Positions 24,830 through 33,502 of a DNA stretch of 64,000 nt are shown piece by piece (position 1 is the first letter of the stretch; every line of letters begins with the position of its first letter). A program made the position numbers and the translations under genes. The DNA comes from JAAZGD01 sp034003765 (GTDB lineage: Bacteria > Bacillota > Clostridia > Peptostreptococcales > Anaerovoracaceae), in contig JAVEXZ010000001.1 in NCBI GenBank assembly GCA_034003765.1, positions 1 through 64,000 of the forward strand. The letters run 5' to 3'. The notes beneath the pieces are model-generated. The model did no database searches, was not told the origin of the DNA, and saw only the letters and a program-made list of their open reading frames with translations.

Positions 24830-26050
24830 CTAAATTTTTACCGGCTTAACTATATAGTCAGCTCCCGCATAAAGACTGTTCCCTGAAGAAAGATTATAAA
24901 GGTCAGTTGCCAATACATCGTAATTCAGTGAAGTCCAAAGCAAGGAATCGTCCCTAACATCTTTGTTGATATTTGTGATAATAGGTATTTTTGCTGACTT
25001 GGTTTTTTTTATGGTTTTTAGAAGTTTTGCCCCATTATCGTTCATGGCTAAAATACGTCCATATACGATCCTTTTGGCTATGATTTGATTTAGTGAATCT
25101 TGGTCAAGATGGACCAGTATGTGCATCAGCATCCTTTGAATCTTAGTCCTGACATATCTTTTACTGTTAATATTATCAATTAGTTCGCACATGCTATTGG
25201 AATTTCGGACTTGAGACTTAAGCTTATTTTCAAGGCCTTCAGTAACAGAAAAAATTTGGGCTAATTCTTCTGGAGGTGTTCTGAGGATTTCCGAAACAAC
25301 TACGGTGAATAGGTCCTCCATCTGAATATTACAACGGCTTTCAGATTGAAGGAAATTTTTATAGCTACCAATAGGTAAATAATCTATAAAACCATCTAGT
25401 GACCCTTGCTCGAAAAACTTTTTTCTTAGGGCTGTTGCTGAGGCATAGTCACAGCTTGGCTCCTCAGAGTTATGGGGAAGACCAGTTCTGGGAATGGTTA
25501 TAGGTGTAATTGTTGAGTTGGTTTTAACCATTCTCTTTAGGTATTCCAAAGCCAGTATATTGTTTGGTTCTCTTACTATCTGAGCAGACCTTTTGCCTGC
25601 ATAGCTTTCTATTGCCATTCCCCAAGCTTTGGCATAGGACATACCTTCAGCCAGATTATTTTTTAGGATATCTTTTAGTTCTTCTGGTTCTCTAACCAAA
25701 ACTTCCGCTATTTCTTTTAGTTCGTCTATATCTCCGCTTTCACTACCAAAGCTTATATAGTCAACGCATCCTAAACCTTCTAAGATAGAAATGCCCCCAT
25801 AGGCAAAGTATTCTGCGCTGTTACAAGCATAGACAAAGGGAAGCTCTAATACCAGGTCAACTCCACATTCAATAGCAGATTTTGCCCTGGTCCATTTGTC
25901 TGCAATAGCAGGTTCCCCACGCTGAACAAAATGTCCGCTCATTACAGCTACCACAAAATCGGCACCTGTACGATTTTTGGATTCCTCCAAGTGATACAAG
26001 TGCCCTTTATGAAAGGGGTTATATTCTGAAATAATACCAAGTACCTTCAT
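24830..26050 (-). CDS. tmcAL: tRNA(Met) cytidine acetate ligase TmcAL
   Basis: TmcAL (YlbM) uses acetate and ATP to acetylate C34 of elongator tRNA-Met. The nucleotidyltransferase motif IISEYNPFHKGHLYHLEES and the family block MSGHFVQRGEPAIADKWTRAKSA are intact over 406 residues. It overlaps the coiled-coil gene by 1 bp (TAATG) and lies upstream of ackA, fitting its use of acetate. Confidence 0.92.
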   Translation of the reverse strand: MKVLGIISEYNPFHKGHLYHLEESKNRTGADFVVAVMSGHFVQRGEPAIADKWTRAKSAIECGVDLVLELPFVYACNSAEYFAYGGISILEGLGCVDYISFGSESGDIDELKEIAEVLVREPEELKDILKNNLAEGMSYAKAWGMAIESYAGKRSAQIVREPNNILALEYLKRMVKTNSTITPITIPRTGLPHNSEEPSCDYASATALRKKFFEQGSLDGFIDYLPIGSYKNFLQSESRCNIQMEDLFTVVVSEILRTPPEELAQIFSVTEGLENKLKSQVRNSNSMCELIDNINSKRYVRTKIQRMLMHILVHLDQDSLNQIIAKRIVYGRILAMNDNGAKLLKTIKKTKSAKIPIITNINKDVRDDSLLWTSLNYDVLATDLYNLSSGNSLYAGADYIVKPVKI

Positions 26051-26577
26051 TATTTGTTTTCCATCTGAGCTTTGTGTGCTAGCTCTTCAATTTCTTCTCT
26101 ATTTGCAACTAATGTTTCGTTTACCTTGTTAAATGTATTCTCCATGTTTTCAAACATCTTAAGGAAGTATTCTCCATTCATTTGATCCATTTTTTGCTGG
26201 AAGTTGAATAGGATTTTATCGATATAATTGTAGGATTCCAACTTCAGGTTCCTGCAATTTTCTGTTGTAATGGTCATAATTTCTTCAGCTCGTTGTTTGG
26301 CTTTCATGGTAATGTCGTCATTTTCAATTAGTGATTCAGCCTGCTTCATAGCATCTCTTAAAACAGCTTCGTATTCTTGTTTGGCCTCGTTAAGAATTCT
26401 TTCTCGTTCTCCTTTTATCCATTGGGCTTGTTGAATTTCGTCAGGAAGTTCAATACGAATCTCTTTTACAATTTCAAGAAGCTCGTTGGCATCAATCATG
26501 ATTTTTCCTGTTAGGGGAACAGAGGCGGCTGTATCGACTACATCTTCAATTTCTTCTAATAGTTCTAAAACCTTCAT
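26050..26577 (-). CDS. Coiled-coil protein of the coaD-tmcAL locus
   Basis: A 175-residue hydrophilic, almost entirely helical protein with no signal peptide or membrane segment. A long charged coiled coil spans about residues 45-130 (IKGERERILNEAKQEYEAVLRDAMKQAES). Clostridial neighbours between coaD and tmcAL are often annotated only as ATPase or V-type ATPase subunit H-like, but no Walker motif is visible here. It also recalls DivIVA-like septal coiled coils. Function unknown. Confidence 0.7.
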   Translation of the reverse strand: MKVLELLEEIEDVVDTAASVPLTGKIMIDANELLEIVKEIRIELPDEIQQAQWIKGERERILNEAKQEYEAVLRDAMKQAESLIENDDITMKAKQRAEEIMTITTENCRNLKLESYNYIDKILFNFQQKMDQMNGEYFLKMFENMENTFNKVNETLVANREEIEELAHKAQMENK

Positions 26578-26592
26578 CTGCTAGCCTCCACT

Positions 26593-27075
26593 CTATTTCT
26601 TCTTGTCATCAAGGGCTTTTTTAACTTCATCAGGAATCAAACCGTCTAGGTCACCGTTTAGGCGATGCACCTCTTTTACTACACTAGAACTTAAAAAACT
26701 TAAGCTGGGTTTTGTCATTAAGAATATGGTCTCAACACAGCCCTTATAAAGTCTAGCATTCATTTGCGCCATCTGTATTTCATATTCAAAATCCATGGTT
26801 GCTCTTAAGCCACGGACTACTAAATTAAAACCATTAGCATTAACATAATCAGCTAATAGGCCAGAAAAAGAGTCTACACTTACATTGTCTAGATGTTTTG
26901 TGACTGCTTCTATCATCTCCACCCTTTCAGCTGCTGAAAAGTATGGGTGTTTTGTGGGGTTATCAATTACCCCTATTACCAATTCATCATGAATCTTAGC
27001 AGCTCTTTCAATTAAGTCTAAATGTCCATTAGTCAATGGATCAAATGATCCTGCGTACAAAGCCTTGGTACTCAC
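26593..27075 (-). CDS. coaD: Phosphopantetheine adenylyltransferase
   Basis: CoaD forms dephospho-CoA from ATP and 4'-phosphopantetheine. The HxGH-type region AGSFDPLTNGHLDLIERA and the C-terminal LSSSVVKEVHRLNGD match the family; 160 residues is the normal size. In many clostridia coaD directly follows rsmD; here the broken SLH gene separates them. Confidence 0.96.
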   Translation of the reverse strand: MSTKALYAGSFDPLTNGHLDLIERAAKIHDELVIGVIDNPTKHPYFSAAERVEMIEAVTKHLDNVSVDSFSGLLADYVNANGFNLVVRGLRATMDFEYEIQMAQMNARLYKGCVETIFLMTKPSLSFLSSSVVKEVHRLNGDLDGLIPDEVKKALDDKKK

Positions 27076-27102
27076 ATAAGTGCCCTCCCTTTTAACTTGC
27101 TC

Positions 27103-27132
27103 ATTATATCATAGGCTCTTTGGTATAATCAA
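27103..27132 (-). promoter_or_regulatory. Sigma-A promoter of coaD-tmcAL
   Basis: TTGATT (27132-27127), an 18-bp spacer and TATAAT (27108-27103) on the minus strand about 28 bp before coaD. Confidence 0.6.
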
Positions 27133-27321
27133 GACAAAGGAGTCCCTTTAAACTTTGATTTTCTGGGGACTCATTAGCCTTTGATTTATGTTCTAATTAT
27201 TATTTTTGTAAAAGGTTATATAGCACTTGGCTTACTTCTGCTCTAGTTGTAGAGGCTTTTGGATTTATTAAGTTGTTAGCTCCTTTTATTATTCCAGTAG
27301 ATATCATATAGTCTACGCTAT

Positions 27322-30300
27322 CTACTGCATACATAGATACATTGTTTTTATCGGTAAATCCTTTAGTGATTTCTCTATTTTTTCCAGCTTTTGATATTGG
27401 CCAGATTCTTTGAGTGCTCTATTATAGATAACCATCATATCTTGCCTGCTAATGTAGTTTAGAGGATTATATTTATTATCTCCTGTACCTGTTACTATAC
27501 CTAGGCCTTTGGCGATGGCTATTGGTTGGGCATAGTATTTATCAGAGTTTACATCTGAAAAATTATCCTTATTAGCACTTCTAAAATCAAAATATCTTAC
27601 TATCAGAGTGATGAAGTCTGCTCTAGTTATATTGCCTTGCGGATTGAAAGTGACATCACTTGTACCACGAACTACTCCTCTTGCAGCTAATGCTTCAATT
27701 GGGACCTTGGCCCAATGATTCTTAATATCATCAAAGCTTTTATCTATATACATTACACTGTAGTGGCTTAAATGATTGGTTGTAAATATAAGGGTCTCAC
27801 CATCTGAAAAACTGTCTTTCATTATTTCTATATTGCCCGCATCGTCAATATAGACAGCGATGTATTTATGGTTTTCTGATTCACCTTTAAACTTAACTTT
27901 AATTTCAATAGGATGATCGCTTTTGAAATCTACTTTTTCTCCATCTGCAAATACACTTATATCATATATTGGCATGTCACCAATTTCGTCAAGAGCTTCT
28001 TGAGAAAGATTTAAATCTTCCTTATTTAATTTTTTTATTGTTACCTTAACATCTTTGTCTTTTAGATTTTCAAATGATTCACCCTTAAATACTACATCTA
28101 GGTCGTCACCTTTTATTGTAATAGTTGTATTGCTTGTCTTTGCATCCTCTGGAATTGGATCTTCATTATTCACTTCTAGTAGTTTGTCATCCTTATCAAC
28201 ATCCCCTCCAGCTCCAGTTGAACTAGGGTCAACCTTCCACTTGGCAAAGAGAATAATATTTTCTGTAACTAAATCCTCATCAAAATCCCATTCTTCAGTT
28301 AGCTCTTTATTTTTATACCAAGCAAGGAAGCTATAACCATTTCTAAATGGATTAGATGGTTTTTCTATAGGATCATTTTTTGCCACTCCTATAACACTGT
28401 CTACAGAGCTTCCACCATTTTCTTCAAATCTTACTGTATAGGTTATAGGTTGATCAAATTCCTCATAGTCAAGACTTCCAATATATGTATTGCCAAACAA
28501 GTCTGTTAGGGAATAGGCGACTACACTATTGTCTATGGCAGTATCTACGCTAAAAGCTCCATCATTTACACTGGCTAATACTCCATTAAGGGTTACATCT
28601 TGTGCTCCTGTTGCATAACCAACTAGGTTAAAAGTCCCACTCCCATTAGGTGTAACATTTTCAATAAAGACTGATGGAACAATATCTCTAATTACAACTT
28701 CAAACCGAGATTGGGTTAAGTCGCCGTTGGCTCTATAGGCTTCGATATTGAAGGTATAACGGCCTGGTTCAAAAGCTTCGATACCTGCTGTAGCCATGGC
28801 GTCAAAGTCTATATTTAGATGGCCTTCAACTAATGTAAAGGCCCCACTTTGGTAAAGAGCTTTGATTTGATTAATTGTCTCGATAGTAAGGTCAGGGTAA
28901 TTAGCCGACAACTCGTTTGCTAATGCTGAAATATTTAAGGGGTTAGTTGGAGAATTAGTCAGGCCTGTTAAGGATAAAGCCGGTATATTAAGAAGTTCTT
29001 CTCCACTTGGGGAGAGAATGGTTATTCCAACTTTTTCTATATCATTGTCTGGAATAAGCCTTACAGCATCCATAGCATTAGTTCTTAAGACTAAAGCTCC
29101 AGGACTAATCTGCCTTAAGCTCTCTATGTCAGTATCAAGATCTAAGTTATATTCATAACCTATTTCCCCAGTGTCTCCCTCAAAGACATTGCCAGAAAAG
29201 ACTGGCTCAGCTTTTCCCTCCTCATATATTTCTACAGTAAAGTTAATTTTTTCTGCTTCAACAAAGCTTCCAGTTTTACTATCGGGCTGACTCATATAAA
29301 TTAAATTTCCTTCATTAAGCTCTGCTTCTAAGCTATTTAAATCGATGTAGTTGTTTAAAGTGTCGTAATGTCCAACTATAGAAGACTGGGTAGTTTGCTT
29401 GATGGCCCTTACCTTAAATTCATAGTCCTCACCATATTCAATATTTTGCAATAATACATCTGCAAAGACATTAGATTCAAGACCTATGTTTTGATAGACA
29501 TTTCCATTATAAAGATTCTTTAGTGGGTCAATTTCACTGTTTAATAAGGTAGTGGTACTAATAGCAGATCCTGTTGCATCTATAACTTCTATTTCCCATC
29601 CATCTACATTTGAGTTTTCTTTCCACATTACTCTTGTAACTCCATTACCTATTGCATCTACTGTTAAATTTTCAGGGCTAGTAGGGAAGTTGGAATGATT
29701 TTGAATATACACTATTTCATCAGAATAGGATACTTTTCCAGATAAATTCTCTTCTCCTTCTAGGTATAAAACAGGTTCTACTCTAAAGGCATAATATCCA
29801 GATGATAAATTATCATTAAGCTTGATTGTTGTAGAAACATTGTTTCCACTTATAGTTAAAGCTGAGCTAGTGATATAGTTTTCATTTACAGTTTCTTCAT
29901 CTTCTCCAATTAAGTCTTCATAAATAGGAAGCTCATCAATGACTTCACCATTATCCATTTCTAGCATTGTTAAATGATATCTGACATCTCCCGAAATGTT
30001 TTCTTCTAAATCCCAGTCTAGTGTAACAGTATTATTAGCATTTAAGCTTGCCTCGAGGCTATCCTCAACAATTTCTGGTACAGGAATAATCTCATATATA
30101 TCTGTTCCTAAAACACTAGTAGCTGTATATGAAAGCACATAATCTCCTGCTTGGGCATCATTTATCTGTATATACATTTGTCTGGGACCATTTTCTATAC
30201 TGTTATCTATATCATAGTCCATGGCATATAAGTAATCAGAATTTTCAACTGTAGTGTCATCTGGAACTATAACATCTTTAGTAGTATTGTCAGGTAGGGT

Positions 30301-32103
30301 TACACTAACATTTTCGAGAGCACCTTCGTAGTCAATAGTTATAGCCGCTTCTGATAGGTTGTTTGGTAAATTAAGAGTGGTGCCTGATGAAATATCACCA
30401 AATAGTTGGGAATTAGCATCTAAATCTAAACTAGCAAAGTATAGATTCTGAGGAATTCTTTTTGCTTCTGGAATCAAAATAATTTGATTTCCATTTTCAT
30501 CATAAAAGTTGGCAACACCGTAATTTGAAAATTCATTGTATAAATAAATATCTCCATGTAAACTTCTATTTCCAGACAAATTTCCACTTCCTGTTATATT
30601 TGAAAATTGAAGATAGAATGATTTTTCACCAATAACAGGAACATCTACAGTGCCCTTCACTCTTCTCTTATTGAAATAGACGCCAATTTTATTCCTAGTA
30701 ATTCCAAAGACTTCTACCCGAGCGTCTCCCCCTCCTCCTATATAGGTTTTTGTTTTACCTTCAGATTTATATTTTTTATACTTAAAAGTAAGCTCAGCTA
30801 TTAAACTAATACTTTTACTACCAATTCCTGTTTCTCCCCTTATTTCTGCTCCTTTAAAGCGTTTACCACTGTAATAACTCCATGCAACTGTAGCATCAAA
30901 GTTAAATTTACTAAGTCTTTTACTAAAGATTTGGCTTCTTCCATCTAAGAAAAGATATTTTTGGTCTAGGGACAAGGTTAAGTCTGCATCTGCCCACCAA
31001 AGTGGAAGGTAGGTTTCAAAATCTGCTGCCACATTAAAAGTTTGTGGGTATGTAAAGCCCCCACCTATATTGTCAATAAAAACTATTCCACCTGGCATTG
31101 GCATACCTTTTCCAGGCAGGTTAATTCTCATATTACCACCTATTAATTCAAGATCTTTATCAAAATAAAGTCTAAAGGTTAATGGAAACTTAGCAGGTGA
31201 AGCAAATTCAGTTGAAGCCCAATTGGTATTGTTTTGTAAAAACCTAGGGTTAAAATAGAATCTAAAGGCTTCCCTTTTGTAGGTATTAATTCTAAGGATT
31301 TCATCCATTATAGAGTTGGCTATAGTAGAATAGTCTATATGAAGAGGTCCTACAGATGCAGACCGGCCAAAGAAATTTATTTCTTGTTCCAAATCAAAGG
31401 CCCCTGTCATACCTCCAGTAAAGTTTAGCCCATCATAGGAATAAGTGACATTTCTTAAGCCGTATCCAAAATTATCCTCATCATCAAGTTCTATTGTCAA
31501 GTCTCCCATTAAGCCCGTTGGGTCTAGATCAATTAGTCTATTCAACATGTTTCCCATCTCATTTTCGTTTATGGTCCATACAGTTGGCTCTAGATAAACC
31601 TTGGGATACTCATTATCAATAACGAATCCTTTAGAATAGTCTGAAAAACACCTTAACCATTGTCCTTTATCTGGCTTGTTATAATTAACTTTGTTATGTC
31701 TTTTAATATATATCTTGTTATCATTAGCATCAAATCCTGTAATAGTTGCCAAATTAGCCCCATCATCGGAATTTGATCCAAATCTAATAATATTTCCTAT
31801 TATTGCAGAAGATGGTTTTCTATCAACATATATAAATGTCTTATTTTCATTGTCTCTACTTAGGCGAGTTTCAAAGGTTCTAAGCATTATTTCATCAGAT
31901 TTAAATGTAATAGTTGGATCATTCATACACTCATATATAAGGGCTTTTGGAGAAAAAACATGAGAATATTCAAAAAAACCCTCATTTCTCTTGAGGGTAT
32001 AATTTTCCAAATCAATAACAAATGGATTTTCTGCTCCATTAGCTCCATCATGATATTTGTATTTTAACTTTTCATTGGAACCGTTTTTCTCTTCAAGCCA
32101 CAT
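27322..32103 (-). CDS. Main open fragment of the SLH surface protein
   Basis: This 1,593-codon stretch carries beta-rich repeats, an FN3-like segment (about residues 815-850), an InlB/Flg_new-type repeat (YTVRFEENGGSSV...GYSFLAWY) near 1330, and two complete SLH repeats (DIKNHWAKVPIEALAARGVV; FSDVNSDKYYAQPIAIAKGLGIV) that bind secondary wall polymers. The ATG at 32103 has no ribosome site and the frame is open upstream, so it is probably not a real start. It ends in a frameshifted tail LPIKTMYLCMQ instead of SLH repeat three. Confidence 0.6.
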   Translation of the reverse strand: MWLEEKNGSNEKLKYKYHDGANGAENPFVIDLENYTLKRNEGFFEYSHVFSPKALIYECMNDPTITFKSDEIMLRTFETRLSRDNENKTFIYVDRKPSSAIIGNIIRFGSNSDDGANLATITGFDANDNKIYIKRHNKVNYNKPDKGQWLRCFSDYSKGFVIDNEYPKVYLEPTVWTINENEMGNMLNRLIDLDPTGLMGDLTIELDDEDNFGYGLRNVTYSYDGLNFTGGMTGAFDLEQEINFFGRSASVGPLHIDYSTIANSIMDEILRINTYKREAFRFYFNPRFLQNNTNWASTEFASPAKFPLTFRLYFDKDLELIGGNMRINLPGKGMPMPGGIVFIDNIGGGFTYPQTFNVAADFETYLPLWWADADLTLSLDQKYLFLDGRSQIFSKRLSKFNFDATVAWSYYSGKRFKGAEIRGETGIGSKSISLIAELTFKYKKYKSEGKTKTYIGGGGDARVEVFGITRNKIGVYFNKRRVKGTVDVPVIGEKSFYLQFSNITGSGNLSGNRSLHGDIYLYNEFSNYGVANFYDENGNQIILIPEAKRIPQNLYFASLDLDANSQLFGDISSGTTLNLPNNLSEAAITIDYEGALENVSVTLPDNTTKDVIVPDDTTVENSDYLYAMDYDIDNSIENGPRQMYIQINDAQAGDYVLSYTATSVLGTDIYEIIPVPEIVEDSLEASLNANNTVTLDWDLEENISGDVRYHLTMLEMDNGEVIDELPIYEDLIGEDEETVNENYITSSALTISGNNVSTTIKLNDNLSSGYYAFRVEPVLYLEGEENLSGKVSYSDEIVYIQNHSNFPTSPENLTVDAIGNGVTRVMWKENSNVDGWEIEVIDATGSAISTTTLLNSEIDPLKNLYNGNVYQNIGLESNVFADVLLQNIEYGEDYEFKVRAIKQTTQSSIVGHYDTLNNYIDLNSLEAELNEGNLIYMSQPDSKTGSFVEAEKINFTVEIYEEGKAEPVFSGNVFEGDTGEIGYEYNLDLDTDIESLRQISPGALVLRTNAMDAVRLIPDNDIEKVGITILSPSGEELLNIPALSLTGLTNSPTNPLNISALANELSANYPDLTIETINQIKALYQSGAFTLVEGHLNIDFDAMATAGIEAFEPGRYTFNIEAYRANGDLTQSRFEVVIRDIVPSVFIENVTPNGSGTFNLVGYATGAQDVTLNGVLASVNDGAFSVDTAIDNSVVAYSLTDLFGNTYIGSLDYEEFDQPITYTVRFEENGGSSVDSVIGVAKNDPIEKPSNPFRNGYSFLAWYKNKELTEEWDFDEDLVTENIILFAKWKVDPSSTGAGGDVDKDDKLLEVNNEDPIPEDAKTSNTTITIKGDDLDVVFKGESFENLKDKDVKVTIKKLNKEDLNLSQEALDEIGDMPIYDISVFADGEKVDFKSDHPIEIKVKFKGESENHKYIAVYIDDAGNIEIMKDSFSDGETLIFTTNHLSHYSVMYIDKSFDDIKNHWAKVPIEALAARGVVRGTSDVTFNPQGNITRADFITLIVRYFDFRSANKDNFSDVNSDKYYAQPIAIAKGLGIVTGTGDNKYNPLNYISRQDMMVIYNRALKESGQYQKLEKIEKSLKDLPIKTMYLCMQ

Positions 32104-32169
32104 ATCCGGTTCAATATCGTTTTCACCTAATGTTACTTTCCAATTCTCGCCTTGTTTTTCATAAATTAT

Positions 32170-32583
32170 TTAATCTACATTTTTTACACGTAAAATTGAA
32201 TTGGCATCGGAATAAAAATCTCTGGTTTCTAGCTTGCCTGATTTTCTACCTGCTTCAGGAGCTATGAAAACAAATTTTGCGCCATAATCATCATTACGTA
32301 TTTCAAATTCAGCTCTACTGGAAGAGCTTGATATTAGGTCACATCCTAGCATATAAAAACTTAGTTTTTCATGATTAAGTTTAAATGCAGAATTTCTTTT
32401 AACAAGCTCTACTTCGAGGTCGTAATCAAAGTTCTCAAGACCAACAACATTATAGGAACCTGATTGTGGTGGTCTTGGAATTGCACTAACTGATAATACC
32501 GGCAATGTCGTTAATATCATTGCTGCCATTAAGAATATGGAAACTAACCTTTTGAAATTTCTGATTTTAGAATTTGGTTTCAT
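32170..32583 (-). CDS. N-terminal fragment of the SLH surface protein
   Basis: 137 residues with a clear signal peptide (KRLVSIFLMAAMILTTLPVLSVSA, cleavage near residue 34) and a GGGGG ribosome site eight bases before the ATG. It stops at an in-frame TAA and is in the same frame as the long fragment downstream, so on its own it would be a short secreted peptide without anchor. Confidence 0.65.
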   Translation of the reverse strand: MKPNSKIRNFKRLVSIFLMAAMILTTLPVLSVSAIPRPPQSGSYNVVGLENFDYDLEVELVKRNSAFKLNHEKLSFYMLGCDLISSSSSRAEFEIRNDDYGAKFVFIAPEAGRKSGKLETRDFYSDANSILRVKNVD

Positions 32584-32774
32584 AACATATACCCCCTGTA
32601 TTTATGATTCCTCTTTCTTATGCGGATATCATTTAAATATCGATATGTAACATGTTATTTAAAATTCACAGCTTTGTCAAGTGTTAGACAGAACTTTTGA
32701 AATATTCTGATTATGTCTTGGGTTAAATGACAAGAGCAATTTTGGATGTCTTGAGTCGCATTTAATCTTGTGGG

Positions 32775-33320
32775 CTAAGAAAAAGCTCTATATATAGTTA
32801 CGTGGACTTGGCCATATTTTTTCTCTTTTATTTTTTCTAAACTACCAATAGAATCCGGCATTATTTTCTTTGGGCCATGCTCTGTAATAACAAGTCCCCC
32901 AGGAGCCATAAAACCTTGGCGGCTCACCTGTTCTAATGCCTCATCTAAAAATTTTGTTTCGTAGGGTGGATCTAAAAAGGCAATATCAATTGCTTCTTTG
33001 ATTTTACTCATGGCATATTTGAAGTCTCCTACAAAAACTGTAGCTTCATTGTCTGCTTTACAGTAGCTGATATTTGACTTTAAAAGTCTTATGCTTTCTC
33101 TTTCATTATCAATAAAATAGCAGTGTTTTGCTCCTCTACTCAAGGCTTCTAGGCCCAAGCTACCAGTTCCTGCAAAAAGGTCCAATACAATTGATTGATC
33201 TATATCTTGAGATATCATGGAAAATATTGCTTCCTTGACCCTGTCTGATGTGGGGCGCACTGAATAATCTCGTGGAGTTTCTAGTCTTCTGCCTCTATAT
33301 TTACCTGTTATTATTCTCAT
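32775..33320 (-). CDS. rsmD: 16S rRNA (guanine(966)-N2)-methyltransferase RsmD
   Basis: RsmD methylates G966 of 16S rRNA. Family landmarks are MRIITGKYRGRRLETP, RPTSDRVKEAIFSMI, the SAM loop VLDLFAGTGSLGLEALSRGA and the catalytic DPPYETKF. Length is 181. AAGGAATTAAAG precedes the ATG. It lies downstream of recG after a 180-bp gap. Confidence 0.95.
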   Translation of the reverse strand: MRIITGKYRGRRLETPRDYSVRPTSDRVKEAIFSMISQDIDQSIVLDLFAGTGSLGLEALSRGAKHCYFIDNERESIRLLKSNISYCKADNEATVFVGDFKYAMSKIKEAIDIAFLDPPYETKFLDEALEQVSRQGFMAPGGLVITEHGPKKIMPDSIGSLEKIKEKKYGQVHVTIYRAFS

Positions 33321-33467
33321 ACTTTAATTCCTTTCTTTTTAAGACTGATTAAGACTGCAGATCCTTTTGAACGGGATTTGTTATTAGGCATTAAGCAGAA
33401 TGTCCGCTGGTAGTTAGGGCTAGGTGGAGGAAGGACTAAGTGAACTTTAATATTACAAAGAATGTCT

Positions 33468-33495
33468 AGTGGTTATTGGTTATTGGTTATTGATA
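33468..33495. repeat. Short GGTTATT(G) microsatellite
   Basis: GGTTATTGGTTATTGGTTATTG: three direct copies of a 7-bp unit just downstream of the recG stop. Confidence 0.6.
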
Positions 33496-33502
33496 ATTAG
33501 GA

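Larger units (their letters stand above)
27200..32583 (-). pseudogene. Giant SLH-domain surface protein gene broken by a stop and a frameshift
   Basis: One former reading frame of about 1,795 codons can be traced from the signal peptide at 32583 to a TAA at 27200-27202. Two lesions interrupt it. First, an in-frame TAA at 32170-32172; the frame is otherwise open across the next 22 codons into the long downstream frame. Second, a loss of one base near 27353-27360: after EKSLKD the sequence in the next frame continues FTDKNNVSMYAVDSVDY through a complete third SLH repeat. The domain plan is signal peptide, large beta-rich region, fibronectin-III-like segment, an InlB-type repeat and three SLH repeats. 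The lesions could be mutations, a phase-variable state or assembly errors. Confidence 0.8.

Noticed and set aside
32170..32172. Stop-codon recoding (selenocysteine or pyrrolysine) in the SLH gene
   Set aside because: The codon is TAA, not TGA or TAG, and there is a second lesion downstream, so decay or error is simpler.
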